Assembly (NCBI GenBank): GCA_040876735.1
Contig: JBBDPC010000033.1
Location: 73,916-137,915, forward strand
From: Natronomicrosphaera sp040876735
GTDB lineage: Bacteria; Planctomycetota; Phycisphaerae; Phycisphaerales; Phycisphaeraceae
Length of the DNA stretch: 64,000 nt
Direction: 5' to 3'
The number at the start of each line of letters is the position of its first letter. Within the stretch, counting starts at the first letter, position 1. The position numbers and the translations under genes are program-made. The notes beneath the pieces were generated by a model that had not been told where the DNA came from, did no database searches, and saw only the letters and a list, made by a program, of their open reading frames with translations. This document shows positions 42,363 to 49,864 of this stretch, piece by piece.

Positions 42363-42779
42363 ATGCGATACATGGCGATCGATCTTGGCCAGAAGCGCAC
42401 GGGCGTCGCGGTGGGCGACGACGTGACCGGCCTGGCTACGCCGGTGGAGGTGATCACCACCGCCAGCGAAGACGAACGGCTGCACCGGCTGGGCAAGCTC
42501 ATCGAGGAGCATGGGCCGGCCGCGCTGGTGGTGGGCTTGCCGTTGAACATGGACGGCACGGCCGGGCCGGCGGCGAAGCGGGTGCAGCAGTTCGCCGAGC
42601 GGCTGGGCAAGCGGTTCGCGCTGCCGGTGCATGCGTTCGACGAACGGCTCAGCTCCGACACGGCCAACCAGCAGATGGCGATGAGCGGGCTGACGCATCG
42701 CCAGAAAAAGGCGCGGCGCGACGCGCTGGCGGCGGCGGTGATTCTGCGCGACTTTCTGGCGTCGCGCGCGGGCGGGTGA
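42363..42779 (+). CDS. ruvX: Putative pre-16S rRNA nuclease / Holliday junction resolvase-like (RuvX/YqgF)
   Basis: This 138-residue protein has MAIDLGQKRTGVAVGD (catalytic Asp), VVGLPLNMDGTAGPAAKRVQQF with the E/D sites, and VHAFDERLSSDTANQQM (DERLS). This is the YqgF/RuvX RNase H-like fold, which trims pre-16S rRNA. The start at 42363 is one base after the manC stop; an internal ATG at 42372 is possible. Length matches the family. Confidence 0.9.
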   Translation: MRYMAIDLGQKRTGVAVGDDVTGLATPVEVITTASEDERLHRLGKLIEEHGPAALVVGLPLNMDGTAGPAAKRVQQFAERLGKRFALPVHAFDERLSSDTANQQMAMSGLTHRQKKARRDALAAAVILRDFLASRAGG

Positions 42780-42793
42780 AGGTGTGGAAGCGA

Positions 42794-42818
42794 CCCACGC
42801 TCGGAGAGCGTGGGCTTC
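42794..42818. terminator. GAGCGTGGG hairpin between convergent genes
   Basis: CCCACGCTC (42794-42802) and GAGCGTGGG (42806-42814) pair with a 3-base loop between ruvX and the convergent acidic-protein gene. The flanks also begin GAAG and end CTTC. It is a GCCCACG-family hairpin and likely acts as a bidirectional terminator, although no T-run is present. Confidence 0.55.
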
Positions 42819-42827
42819 GGGGAGGTA

Positions 42828-43988
42828 TCAGGTGAACAGGCCGATGAGGACCATGACCATCCCGGGGCCGGCGACGGCGAGGGCGACGTAGCCCACGAGT
42901 TTGCGTGACTCGGGGTTGAGGTAGTCCAGCGGGCGGTTGACCAGGGCGCAGCCGTAGAGCGTGGTTCGCTCGAGGCCAGTCAGGGCACGGCCCCAGCGCG
43001 ACGCGGAGTCGGCGGGAACCGACTCACGCTCGGCTTCCGTGTCGGAGCGGGCGTGACGGCGTTCGGGCTGGTCGTCCAGTTCACCGGCGACATCGTCGGC
43101 CGAGGCGCCATCCACGCCGTCGCGTTCGTCCGCATCGTCGGGGGAGTCCGGGGTGTCCGGGTCATCAGTTGACCAGTCGTCCTCCTCGACCGGCTCGGCC
43201 GCCGCCTGGGGCTGAGCTTGCGCCGCGTCCGGGTCGTCGGAGTCGGCGAGGTCGGCGTCGATGATATCCTCCGGCGATTCGAACGCGCCCTCGAGATCGA
43301 GGTCGTCCGCATCGTCGGCCGACGCCAGCGTGTCCGGCGACGTCGACGCCTCGGTCGCGGCTGGCGACGCCGCGGCGGCCGGCTCGGGGGGCGGTTCGGC
43401 CGCCGGGTCCGTCTCCGCCAACACCTGCTCGACGCTTTGCAGTTCGCCCAGCGATTCGCCCGCCTGCTCGGCCAGCATCTGGTCGATCTGATCGATCAAC
43501 ATCGCATCGTCCATCGCGCCGTCGTCGGCATCGGCCTCAGGCGCGGCATCGGCGTCAGGCGCGGCATCGGCGTCGGGCGCGGGGACGGCACCTTCAGCGT
43601 CCTCGGCGACTTCGGCGACTTCGGCGTCGGGGTCTACGTCGGCGGCCGGCGGGTCATCCGGCTCGGCGGGCGCGGCGGGCGCCGGCTCTGCTTCGCCGGG
43701 CCTGGGCTCGTCCAGCAGTGACTGGATCTGCTCCGTCAGGGGATCTTCATCAGCCTGGGCGTCGGTCGAGGCGGCGGGCTCACGCGGCACGTCGGCGGCG
43801 TCGGCGGACGGGGGCAACGGGGCAGGGGGCGGCGGGGCGTCCGCCTCGCTCGCGTTCGCCTCGGCCTCCTGGGCGAGCAGCGCGTCAAGCTGCGCCGCAA
43901 GGTCGGACGCCTCGTCGCGCGGGGCGTCGGCCTCCGACGTCGGCGGAGCTTGCGGGGTCTTTCTGGGAGCCGGCTGGTTCAACGACAC
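42828..43988 (-). CDS. Acidic low-complexity protein with C-terminal membrane anchor
   Basis: This 386-residue protein is rich in Asp, Ala, Pro and Glu. Three short repeats of LxxQ[LI]xxL-L appear in the acidic part (LAAQLDALLAQE near residue 30, LTEQIQSLLDE near residue 85, LIDQIDQMLAEQ near residue 165). The ending includes RWGRALTGLERTTLYG and a hydrophobic stretch VGYVALAVAGPGMVMVLIGLF, a probable tail anchor. No signal peptide is present. It looks like a scaffold or adaptor rather than an enzyme. No family is recognised. Confidence 0.65.
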   Translation of the reverse strand: MSLNQPAPRKTPQAPPTSEADAPRDEASDLAAQLDALLAQEAEANASEADAPPPPAPLPPSADAADVPREPAASTDAQADEDPLTEQIQSLLDEPRPGEAEPAPAAPAEPDDPPAADVDPDAEVAEVAEDAEGAVPAPDADAAPDADAAPEADADDGAMDDAMLIDQIDQMLAEQAGESLGELQSVEQVLAETDPAAEPPPEPAAAASPAATEASTSPDTLASADDADDLDLEGAFESPEDIIDADLADSDDPDAAQAQPQAAAEPVEEDDWSTDDPDTPDSPDDADERDGVDGASADDVAGELDDQPERRHARSDTEAERESVPADSASRWGRALTGLERTTLYGCALVNRPLDYLNPESRKLVGYVALAVAGPGMVMVLIGLFT

Positions 43989-44326
43989 ATTTCCCCCGCC
44001 GTCGGCCGAACAACGGCCCCTGACGGCAGTACCATGGATCAGTCCCGCCCGCCCCGCGCAACAGGCCGCCGCGCGGTCGGGCCGCTATGCCCTGTTATCG
44101 ACACCCGGAACCGGAAACTCAAGCGCGAAGGGGCAGATCAGAGGTCGGAAGTCAGAGGTCGGAGGTCGGAGTAACGCCCGCGTCTGAGCGCAGCGAAGAC
44201 CGGGATGAGGCTTGCTGACGGCTAACTGATCCCGCTCTTCGTCGCTGCGCTCCTCAGAGGCGGGCGTTTTCCCGACCTCTGACTTCTGACCTCCGACCTC
44301 TGACTTCCCCCGCCCCGGAGCCCGCC
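43989..44326. other. Divergent intergenic region, 338 bp
   Basis: The region lies between the acidic protein and rsmE, which are divergent. Most of it is the near-palindrome at 44140-44303. No promoter boxes are convincing. Confidence 0.5.
44140..44303. repeat. Large near-palindrome with AGAGGTCGGA arms
   Basis: The left arm (44140-44205) contains AGGTCGGAAGTCAGAGGTCGG, AACGCCCGCGTCTGAG, and CGAAGACCGGGAT. The right arm (44228-44301) holds the reverse complement in order: ATCCCGCTCTTCG, GAGGCGGGCGTT, and CCGACCTCTGACTTCTGACC. The two arms are imperfect. A one-armed relative is at 29557-29640. It may be a mobile or cruciform-forming repeat. Confidence 0.75.
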
Positions 44327-45076
44327 ATGGCCAGTTCGCTGCCCCGTTTCCACTGTGCTCACCTGCCGCACCCGCGTTTGGCGCAGACGCCTTGCGTGCT
44401 CGATGCGGACGAGTCGCACCACGCGCGCAAAGTGCTGCGCCTCAAGCCCGGCACGGCCGTCGAGTTGTTCGACGGGCAGGGCGGCCTGGCGCAGGCGAAG
44501 CTGGTCGCGTACGAGGGGCGATCGGCGGTGTGCCAGGTGGTGTCGATGGAGCGGTTCGATCCGCCGCGGCCGCGGGTGACGGTGGCGTCGGCGATTCCCA
44601 AGGGCGGCCGGGCCGAGCCGATGGTCAACCAGCTCAGCCAGGCGGGGGCGGACGTGTTCGTGCCGATGGTGAGCGAGCACAGCGTGGTCGACCCGCGTGA
44701 AGGGAAGCTGGAGCGGTTCGGCCGGCACGCGATCGAGTCGGCCAAGCAGTGCGGTCGGCTGCACGTGATGGCGGTCGAGCCGACGCGGGGGTTCGACGCG
44801 CTGCTCGCCGAGTCGGCGGACGTGCGACTGCTGGCGGCGCCGGGCGGCGGATCGGCGGCGGGCCTGGGCGAGCGGGTGGCGCGGGCCGGGCGGGTGCTGG
44901 TGCTGATCGGGCCCGAAGGCGGGTTCAGCGAGGCGGAGCAGGCGGCCGCGGCGGAGGCGGGGTTTCAGCAGTGGGCGATCGGGCCTTACACCATGCGCAT
45001 CGAGACCGCGGCGGTGGCGGCGGCGGCGCTGCTGCGTTACCTCGCGACGTCGACAAGATCCTCGCAAGGCGAGTAG
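44327..45076 (+). CDS. rsmE: 16S rRNA m3U1498 methyltransferase
   Basis: This 249-residue protein is an RsmE-type SPOUT methyltransferase that methylates U1498 of 16S rRNA. The N-terminal PUA-like part has HLPHPRLAQTPCVLDADESHH. The SAM-binding region shows VTVASAIPKGGRAEPMV near residue 85, VLVLIGPEGGFSEAEQAAA near residue 190 and GPYTMRIETAAVAA (the knot's RxETA) near residue 223. Length is typical. It is 11 bases from the end of the near-palindrome. Confidence 0.92.
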   Translation: MASSLPRFHCAHLPHPRLAQTPCVLDADESHHARKVLRLKPGTAVELFDGQGGLAQAKLVAYEGRSAVCQVVSMERFDPPRPRVTVASAIPKGGRAEPMVNQLSQAGADVFVPMVSEHSVVDPREGKLERFGRHAIESAKQCGRLHVMAVEPTRGFDALLAESADVRLLAAPGGGSAAGLGERVARAGRVLVLIGPEGGFSEAEQAAAAEAGFQQWAIGPYTMRIETAAVAAAALLRYLATSTRSSQGE

Positions 45077-45168
45077 AGAGTCGCCGACCGGCTTCCTACA
45101 ATTTGCTCGGACCCTGCCTTTTGAGGGGGTAAACGTACCGTCACGCTGACCGGAAGGGAGCCTTACCC

Positions 45169-45687
45169 ATGACCCAGTCCAACCAAGACCTGTACAAGTA
45201 CTCCACCCTCGACGAGGGGGTACGGAAAAAGATCGTCGCGGCACTCCAGAAAGCCTACAACATGGAACTGGAGACGGTGACCAACTATCTCGCCAACGCC
45301 GTCTACCTCGACGGCATGCTCGCCAAGGAGGTCAAGGAAAGCCTCGACGGCGACGTGACCGAAGAGCTCGGCCACGCCCGCCAGCTTGCGATGCGCATCA
45401 AGATCCTCGGCGGCGACATCCCCGGCTCGCAAAGCCTGACGATGGAACAGACCTCCCTCCAGCCGCCGGCGAACACCACCGACGTCGTCTCCGTCATCAA
45501 GGGCGTCATCGAGGCCGAGACCGGGGCGATCGAGCAGTACCAGAAGATCATCGAACTCACCGGCGATGAGACCGACCCGGTGACGCAGGACCTGGCGATC
45601 AACCTCAAGGGGGATGAAGAGGAGCACCGCCGGGAGTTCCTCGGCTTCCTGCGTGAGTATGAAACGCTCAAGGAAATGCTCAAGTAA
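45169..45687 (+). CDS. Ferritin-like (bacterioferritin/Dps-type) protein
   Basis: This 172-residue all-helical protein has the ferritin-like four-helix bundle. ELETVTNYLANA, EELGHARQLAMRIKILGG (ExxH), EAETGAIEQYQKII and GDEEEHRREFLGFL (ExxH) supply the two-iron site residues in the usual order. The ATG at 45169 has a GAAGGGAG ribosome site. It probably stores or detoxifies iron in the cytoplasm. A strong terminator follows its stop codon, so this is the last gene before the island. Confidence 0.9.
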   Translation: MTQSNQDLYKYSTLDEGVRKKIVAALQKAYNMELETVTNYLANAVYLDGMLAKEVKESLDGDVTEELGHARQLAMRIKILGGDIPGSQSLTMEQTSLQPPANTTDVVSVIKGVIEAETGAIEQYQKIIELTGDETDPVTQDLAINLKGDEEEHRREFLGFLREYETLKEMLK

Positions 45688-45720
45688 GGCCGTCGCGCCA
45701 ACCCGTTGCCCCAAGCCCCG

Positions 45721-45752
45721 AAGCCCACGGATTGAATCCGTGGGCTTTTTCT
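45721..45752 (+). terminator. Rho-independent terminator after ferritin-like gene
   Basis: AAGCCCACGGATT pairs with AATCCGTGGGCTT (13-bp stem, one-base loop) followed by TTTTTC. This is a strong intrinsic terminator. Its GCCCACGG/CCGTGGGC core matches the hairpin family elsewhere in the window. Confidence 0.85.
45738..45747. other. Possible att-like core, left copy (CCGTGGGCTT)
   Basis: The 10-base CCGTGGGCTT in the terminator's right arm also occurs at 52504-52513 beside the serine recombinase start. Both copies border the island, so they could be attachment cores. The shared sequence is short and part of a repeat family, so the case is weak. Confidence 0.2.
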
Positions 45753-45845
45753 TGTTGTCGTGCTTAGTCATCTGTAAATACCTTTGTGTAGGTTCGTTAA
45801 CGTGATCCGAAAATTACTATCCGACGTTCGATTGCTGATGGTTCG

Positions 45846-46250
45846 CTAAGTAGCCGTTCCCTCCTTTCCAGCCAGACGGGAGAAGTCGACCCGCTTGAGC
45901 GAGGCGGCCAGGTCCTCGGCCGACGGGTGCAGGTATCGCTGCGTCTCGGCCAGACGCTCATGGCCGAGGAACTTCTGGAGTTGCGCCACCGGCATGCCGG
46001 CGTCGTTGGCGTAGAACGTCGCCCCCGTGTGACGCAATACGTGCAGGCTGCGGCGATTCGCCTGCATCTCGCGAAGCCGAAGGTGGAGCCGCCGCAGCAG
46101 CGGACCGTAGGTCCATTTACCTTTCTGCCGGCCTCGGCTATCCGGTGACTGGAAGGCCCAAGGGGAAGTCGACTGCTTCATCGCCTTGGCCAGGATCGCC
46201 GACGCCCGGTCGGTTATCCAAGGCGAGCTAATGGGAACAGCATGTAGCAA
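45846..46250 (-). pseudogene. Tyrosine recombinase C-terminal fragment
   Basis: The 134-residue frame contains SLHVLRHTGATFYANDAG (the His-x-x-Arg box), FLGHERLAETQRYLHPSA (the LGH and the catalytic Tyr in RYLHP) and an AFQSPDSRGR linker. The N-terminal Arg region and DNA-binding domain are missing. A stop codon lies directly upstream of 46250, where the first codon is TTG. It therefore looks like a remnant of an old integrase, not a working enzyme. It sits at the left edge of the island and is opposite in strand to the PIN-like gene. Confidence 0.85.
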
Positions 46251-46270
46251 CTACGACTGGAGGGCCGCCT

Positions 46271-47386
46271 GTGGGACCATCGATTATCTTCGATAAGTCG
46301 GCCATTCAGTCGATAGGGCAGCGTGCCATCTATGAAGTCAACCGCTACTTTTATACGGTTCTGCCGCCAGTGCTCCTTATGGAGATCTTGGCCGACCTGT
46401 CGCTGGATCCGGAGGACCTCGAAGGTTCGAAGGTCAAGGTGGCGGAGGTGGCTCGGAAGGTGCTGCCGCCGGACTCATTTGCCAACCTCGACTACCGCAG
46501 CCTGTGCATTGCTGACCTGCTTGGTGGCGAAATCGAGATGAGCCGTCGGCCCGTGGTCGGAGGTGCTCGAGCGGTTGTATCTAAAGATGGCAGACAAGGT
46601 GTGCACATCGGCGTCCAACCTGAGAACGAGGCTGTGCTCCGATGGCGTGCTGGCGAGTTCAACGAGGATGATCTTCAGTTCGCGGACAGCTGGCGACGGA
46701 ATGCCCAGGCGATCGATCTGGAGGCAATTAAGAAGGGGCTGCCGAAGTCCCCAATAAAGTTTCGCTCTGTCAAGGAACTGGCCATCTTCGTTGACACGAT
46801 GCTCGAAGAAACCGACCTGCAGGCGGCAATGCTCGACTGGCTCCTCGACCTCCTGCGGTACGAGCGTTACGTCTGTAATTGGGTTCGACACAGGTGGCAT
46901 GTGCACGGCTACACCTCGATTAAGGCGTTCGCGCCTTACGCGTTTCATTGCCTGCGTGTCCAGACACTGTTCCTGCTCGGCATGAGCCACAATCTGCTCG
47001 GGACGAGGCCGACGAATGTTCTCGACGTCGAGTACTTTTTTTATTCCCCATTTGCGCATGCATTCTGCTCCGGCGACAAGATTCATCGCCAACTCGCACC
47101 CATCGTACTTGAAGACGATCAGACTTTTGTGCCCCGGGAGGAGATGCGGAAAGCTCTAATGGAACTGGTGACGGCAAGGCAGGAGATCCGTGACGTCGAG
47201 CCTCGTGATGAGTCGATTATCCATCGCCTGTGGACGAAGCACTTGGAGCGTTCCGTGCCCCAAGCATCGCGTCCGCCAATTTCCCAGGCGCGCAGCAAGA
47301 GAACCATGGAGCAAATCAAACCGATCATGGAAGCCATTCGTGAGTCCGAACTAAGGCGACCGCCACCACCCCGATGGCCTGCATGA
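46271..47386 (+). CDS. PIN-like domain protein of unknown function
   Basis: This 371-residue protein begins SIIFDKSAIQSIG, with an acidic D8, then LPPVLLMEILADL (E38, D42), and LDVEYFFYSPFAHAFCSGDK (D252, E254, D269). That order of acidic residues in hydrophobic strands matches a PIN-like nuclease core, with a long helical insert between. The tail is basic and Pro-rich. The GTG start at 46271 has GGAGG 5-7 bases upstream. It is on the plus strand, convergent with the Cas4-like gene. Related IIFDKSA proteins are common on mobile DNA with no known function; a toxin-like or RNA-cutting role is possible. Confidence 0.65.
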   Translation: MGPSIIFDKSAIQSIGQRAIYEVNRYFYTVLPPVLLMEILADLSLDPEDLEGSKVKVAEVARKVLPPDSFANLDYRSLCIADLLGGEIEMSRRPVVGGARAVVSKDGRQGVHIGVQPENEAVLRWRAGEFNEDDLQFADSWRRNAQAIDLEAIKKGLPKSPIKFRSVKELAIFVDTMLEETDLQAAMLDWLLDLLRYERYVCNWVRHRWHVHGYTSIKAFAPYAFHCLRVQTLFLLGMSHNLLGTRPTNVLDVEYFFYSPFAHAFCSGDKIHRQLAPIVLEDDQTFVPREEMRKALMELVTARQEIRDVEPRDESIIHRLWTKHLERSVPQASRPPISQARSKRTMEQIKPIMEAIRESELRRPPPPRWPA

Positions 47387-47455
47387 AGGAAACACAACCA
47401 CGGCCAGTAGAACACGCCTAGCCAGCATATCTTGGTTTACGATGGGCGAGCCTTT

Positions 47456-48259
47456 CTACCTCGCCAGCCCGAGGTGTCTGGCATAGAGTTCTCGCTGACT
47501 GATATGATCTCGATGCGCCACGGCCAAGGGCACCGCTGTATCTTTCGATGCGGCATAGGCAAGGTGGATCTGCTCCGTCAGATGGCAGTCTTTGCAGCCC
47601 TCCCGCGCGTCGGGCATTTCTGTTCGCTCGCTCAATTCGCGGAACCGCCCACACAGATCGTCTACCAGATCGGGCTTGAACTCCAGGCGATGAAGCGTGG
47701 CGGCAAAGGGGACGACCATGTTGCCGGCTTGACCCTCGGCGGGTGCTGTGGAGACTTCGCCATCCGCCATTGCCGTCATGTACAGCAGGGCCAGGTGTTT
47801 GACCTTACCAAGATTTTGGTACTCCGCCGCCAGGGCGTACGCGTTCTGTTGAACCAGGTACGTGGATGCCAGATGGTCGAGGTTCCCTTTCGGTTTAGCC
47901 GTTTTCAGGTCGACGATGGCCAGACTTCCGTCAGCCATGACAGGAATGAGGTCGGCGTTACCCCAGACGCGCACGCCATGGTCCGAATTGATGTAGAAAA
48001 ATTGCCGGTAGTTTGGCGGCTCGATGTGCCCCACCACGTCGCCGAGTTCACTCATCCAAGGCGGCGCCTTTCCGGTGGCGTCGATGACGTCGGTGATGAA
48101 CTTCTTCTGAAGCTTGTCGAGCGTCATGTAAATCGGCATGGCCATCGCCCATGGCTGCTTCCAGTTCAAATGAGATTTCATGTAAAAGCATCGCTCGCAA
48201 AAGTCCGGCTGTGCCAGCCAGCCGAGCTTCTTTGCGGAAATTGTCAGAATATCGTCCAT
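47456..48259 (-). CDS. Cas4-like PD-(D/E)XK nuclease
   Basis: This 267-residue protein has RecB-type nuclease motifs: VWGNADLIPV (D103), LAIVDLKTAKP (D117 and K119) and STYLVQQNAYALAAEY with Q137-x3-Y141. Two Cys pairs, CERC (21-24) and CKDC (222-225), flank the core, as in Fe-S nucleases of the Cas4/AddB type, although Cas4 usually has one N-terminal and three C-terminal cysteines. ATG 48259 has a GAGAG ribosome site. No Cas1, Cas2 or CRISPR array is near. It may process DNA ends for the element or act in recombination or defence. Confidence 0.75.
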   Translation of the reverse strand: MDDILTISAKKLGWLAQPDFCERCFYMKSHLNWKQPWAMAMPIYMTLDKLQKKFITDVIDATGKAPPWMSELGDVVGHIEPPNYRQFFYINSDHGVRVWGNADLIPVMADGSLAIVDLKTAKPKGNLDHLASTYLVQQNAYALAAEYQNLGKVKHLALLYMTAMADGEVSTAPAEGQAGNMVVPFAATLHRLEFKPDLVDDLCGRFRELSERTEMPDAREGCKDCHLTEQIHLAYAASKDTAVPLAVAHRDHISQRELYARHLGLAR

Positions 48260-48404
48260 CGGTATCTCTCTTTCGTAAGTTGGTAGTAACGCCTCCCCTG
48301 GAACCGGTATGCTCCATATCGGAGGTTGGTTGAAACAATATGAGCGTCGTCTGGACGGGAAACAGGAATGTGCAGGTCCCCCTGGCATGAGGTTGAGGAG
48401 CTGG

Positions 48405-48746
48405 TCAAGGTGTCTGGCGAGCACGCTTGGCCAAACCCGGATCGCGGCGCTCCAGTTGAGCGCCGATTGTTGTGCCATCCCACAGTTCGAAGTGGCCGCG
48501 CCGCATCACCTCAACGGCAACGGTTGCCAACTGCCCTAACGTCTCACACACCTGCACATTGTGTTCGTCGCTGGCGGCGTAGATCTGGAGCAGGCCGGCG
48601 TAACAGGCAATTTCATCGCGAAGCCAGTCGGCCAGCTCTGGTTCGACGGCAGCGAGCGCATCGAATTGTTCGTTTGGTCGGGGCGGCGTGAACTGCTCAA
48701 CCACGCGATGAATGAGTTCGGCGGTCACAAGACCATCGTTCGGCAT
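48405..48746 (-). CDS. Small hypothetical protein A of paralogous pair
   Basis: This 113-residue protein has PELADWLRDEIACYAGLL, then RRGHFELWDGTTIGAQLER and a final DPGLAKRAR. The second half is clearly related to the next gene upstream (48748): both contain PELAxWxRxEIA, a GHFxLW and a DPxL. The ATG at 48746 has AAGGAAAA 8 bases upstream. It lies one base after the stop of that gene, so they form a coupled pair. Function unknown. Confidence 0.7.
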   Translation of the reverse strand: MPNDGLVTAELIHRVVEQFTPPRPNEQFDALAAVEPELADWLRDEIACYAGLLQIYAASDEHNVQVCETLGQLATVAVEVMRRGHFELWDGTTIGAQLERRDPGLAKRARQTP

Positions 48747-48747
48747 G

Positions 48748-49107
48748 TCATTTTCCTTTCTTACGGCGACGGGACGATTGGGATAGATCTGGGTCGAGTG
48801 CGGCGAGCCTTGTTCCGGTCATCGAACGCCGCCACAGGCTGAAGTGACCGTCGCGGATCGCGTGCATCGCCAGCGCGACGATCCAGTAGCCGGCCTTTTC
48901 GAGTTCGTCCACCACCTGCTCGTCGGCACCTTCCTGACGCAGGGTTTGTGTCGCCTGGGCAATTTCCACTCGGGCCCACCGGGCAAGTTCAGGTTCAAGA
49001 TCACGGATTTCATGGAGGGTCTGCATTTCAGGGTTGCGCGCTCTGAGGGCGCGTGCCACCTCGATGACGCGTCGCTTGCTGATCAGTTTGTTTCGATTAC
49101 TGGCCAT
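48748..49107 (-). CDS. Small hypothetical protein B of paralogous pair
   Basis: This 119-residue protein has a basic N-terminal region (RNKLISKRRVIEVARALR), then PELARWARVEIAQATQTLR, RDGHFSLWRRSMTGTRLAA and DPDLSQSS with a KKGK tail. It is related to protein A. The start at 49107 is preferred over 49113 because AAGG lies at a good distance. The basic N-terminus suggests DNA contact or a helix-turn-helix remnant. Role on the island is unknown. Confidence 0.7.
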   Translation of the reverse strand: MASNRNKLISKRRVIEVARALRARNPEMQTLHEIRDLEPELARWARVEIAQATQTLRQEGADEQVVDELEKAGYWIVALAMHAIRDGHFSLWRRSMTGTRLAALDPDLSQSSRRRKKGK

Positions 49108-49342
49108 TTCCATGCCTTACTGTCTGCTGTTTGGCGTTGTTTGAAATACGTGGTTGACCGGACGAGTTGGGTCCGTTCCATCGGTTTCGATTGAACAGCT
49201 CGTGGGTCAGCTGTTTGAGAGAGAGGCCTTTCGTCGTGCGCGGGCCATGTTTTTCTTGCTGTGCCGTATTCGCCGGCAGGGAATATGCCTGGGGGACAGG
49301 TGACGGCGCCGTCCGCGCCGATTCACGGACCTCGTGCGGCAT
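49097..49342 (-). CDS. Small ORF, possible 81-aa protein
   Basis: The 81-residue frame starts MPHEVRESARTAPSPVPQAY and contains GLSLKQLTHELFNRNRWNG. Codon usage and composition look more natural than the overlapping frame, and it overlaps the paralogue B start by 11 bases, as coupled genes do. The ribosome site (GGGGTAA) is close to the ATG and weak. It overlaps another small frame (49207-49485), so only one may be real. Confidence 0.35.
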   Translation of the reverse strand: MPHEVRESARTAPSPVPQAYSLPANTAQQEKHGPRTTKGLSLKQLTHELFNRNRWNGPNSSGQPRISNNAKQQTVRHGNGQ

Positions 49343-49485
49343 TTACCCCGGCCATCCAAGCCTGCGAGCCAAGGGACGGGCCATGGGGCAGGCGTTGACA
49401 ACCTCCCGCTCTCACAGGCCATATGCCCTCTACGGTGCTTCTGATTTCGTGTGGCAACGGTTCTGTTGATGTGTGGCAAGTTCAT
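49207..49485 (-). CDS. Small ORF, possible 92-aa basic protein
   Basis: The 92-residue frame starts MNLPHINRTVATRNQKHRRG and is very basic toward its end (RRGRRRHLSPRH). It has an AAGGAGAA ribosome site next to the ATG and an ATGA overlap with the small gene upstream. It overlaps 49097-49342 over 136 bases in another frame. Its odd composition makes it doubtful, but the start signals are good. Confidence 0.3.
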   Translation of the reverse strand: MNLPHINRTVATRNQKHRRGHMACESGRLSTPAPWPVPWLAGLDGRGKCRTRSVNRRGRRRHLSPRHIPCRRIRHSKKNMARARRKASLSNS

Positions 49486-49712
49486 TTCTCCTTGGGTGTC
49501 TGACCTGACAACTGCGGCGGGTCTCCGGACACGGACTGGCCGCATCCTCGTGGTTTCCCATTCGATACGGCACAGGCGGTTGACGACTGCCGATGACGGC
49601 GGATGTGTTCACGGGCGAGCAGCGTGGCAATCTGGTCCATCGCCGCTTTAGTGATTTCATGATCAAGCGGAGATGCCGGGGAGTGATGCGTCGATGCGCG
49701 ACGGTTAGTCAT
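49482..49712 (-). CDS. Small hypothetical protein, 76 aa
   Basis: This 76-residue protein begins MTNRRASTHHSPASPLDHE and has TKAAMDQIATLLAREHIRR (a helix) followed by a polar tail. The ATG at 49712 has AAAGGGAA 7 bases upstream. Its stop overlaps the next start as ATGA. It lies 95 bases downstream of the recombinase terminator, so it may start a separate transcript. The function is unknown; small ORFs beside serine recombinases sometimes act as directionality factors, which is only a guess here. Confidence 0.45.
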   Translation of the reverse strand: MTNRRASTHHSPASPLDHEITKAAMDQIATLLAREHIRRHRQSSTACAVSNGKPRGCGQSVSGDPPQLSGQTPKEK

Positions 49713-49806
49713 CTTGGTTCCCTTTTCGAATACCCCATGCGTGGCAGGTGTTGATGTAGATCCAGATACTCGTGTTCGACGACCGTGCTTTGGCCGATCG
49801 CGCATT

Positions 49807-49833
49807 AAAAAGGGCCAGCCTGGCGGCTGGCCC
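49807..49833 (-). terminator. Intrinsic terminator of the serine recombinase
   Basis: A perfect 9-bp stem (GGGCCAGCC with GGCTGGCCC, four-base loop) is followed on the minus strand by TTTTT. It is 30-60 bases after the recombinase stop, so it ends that transcript before the small genes. Confidence 0.8.
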
Positions 49834-49864
49834 TTCAATTCAGCGATGGATGCTGACGGAACGG

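Noticed and set aside
45755..45845. tRNA gene as an insertion target at the left edge of the island
   Set aside because: No cloverleaf with T-loop GTTCGAATC pattern was found; the sequence is AT-rich and unstructured.
48244..48400. Short minus-strand frame ending RRYYQLTKERYRWTIF
   Set aside because: The translation looks protein-like but has no start codon with a ribosome site and overlaps the nuclease start. It may be a remnant of a gene.
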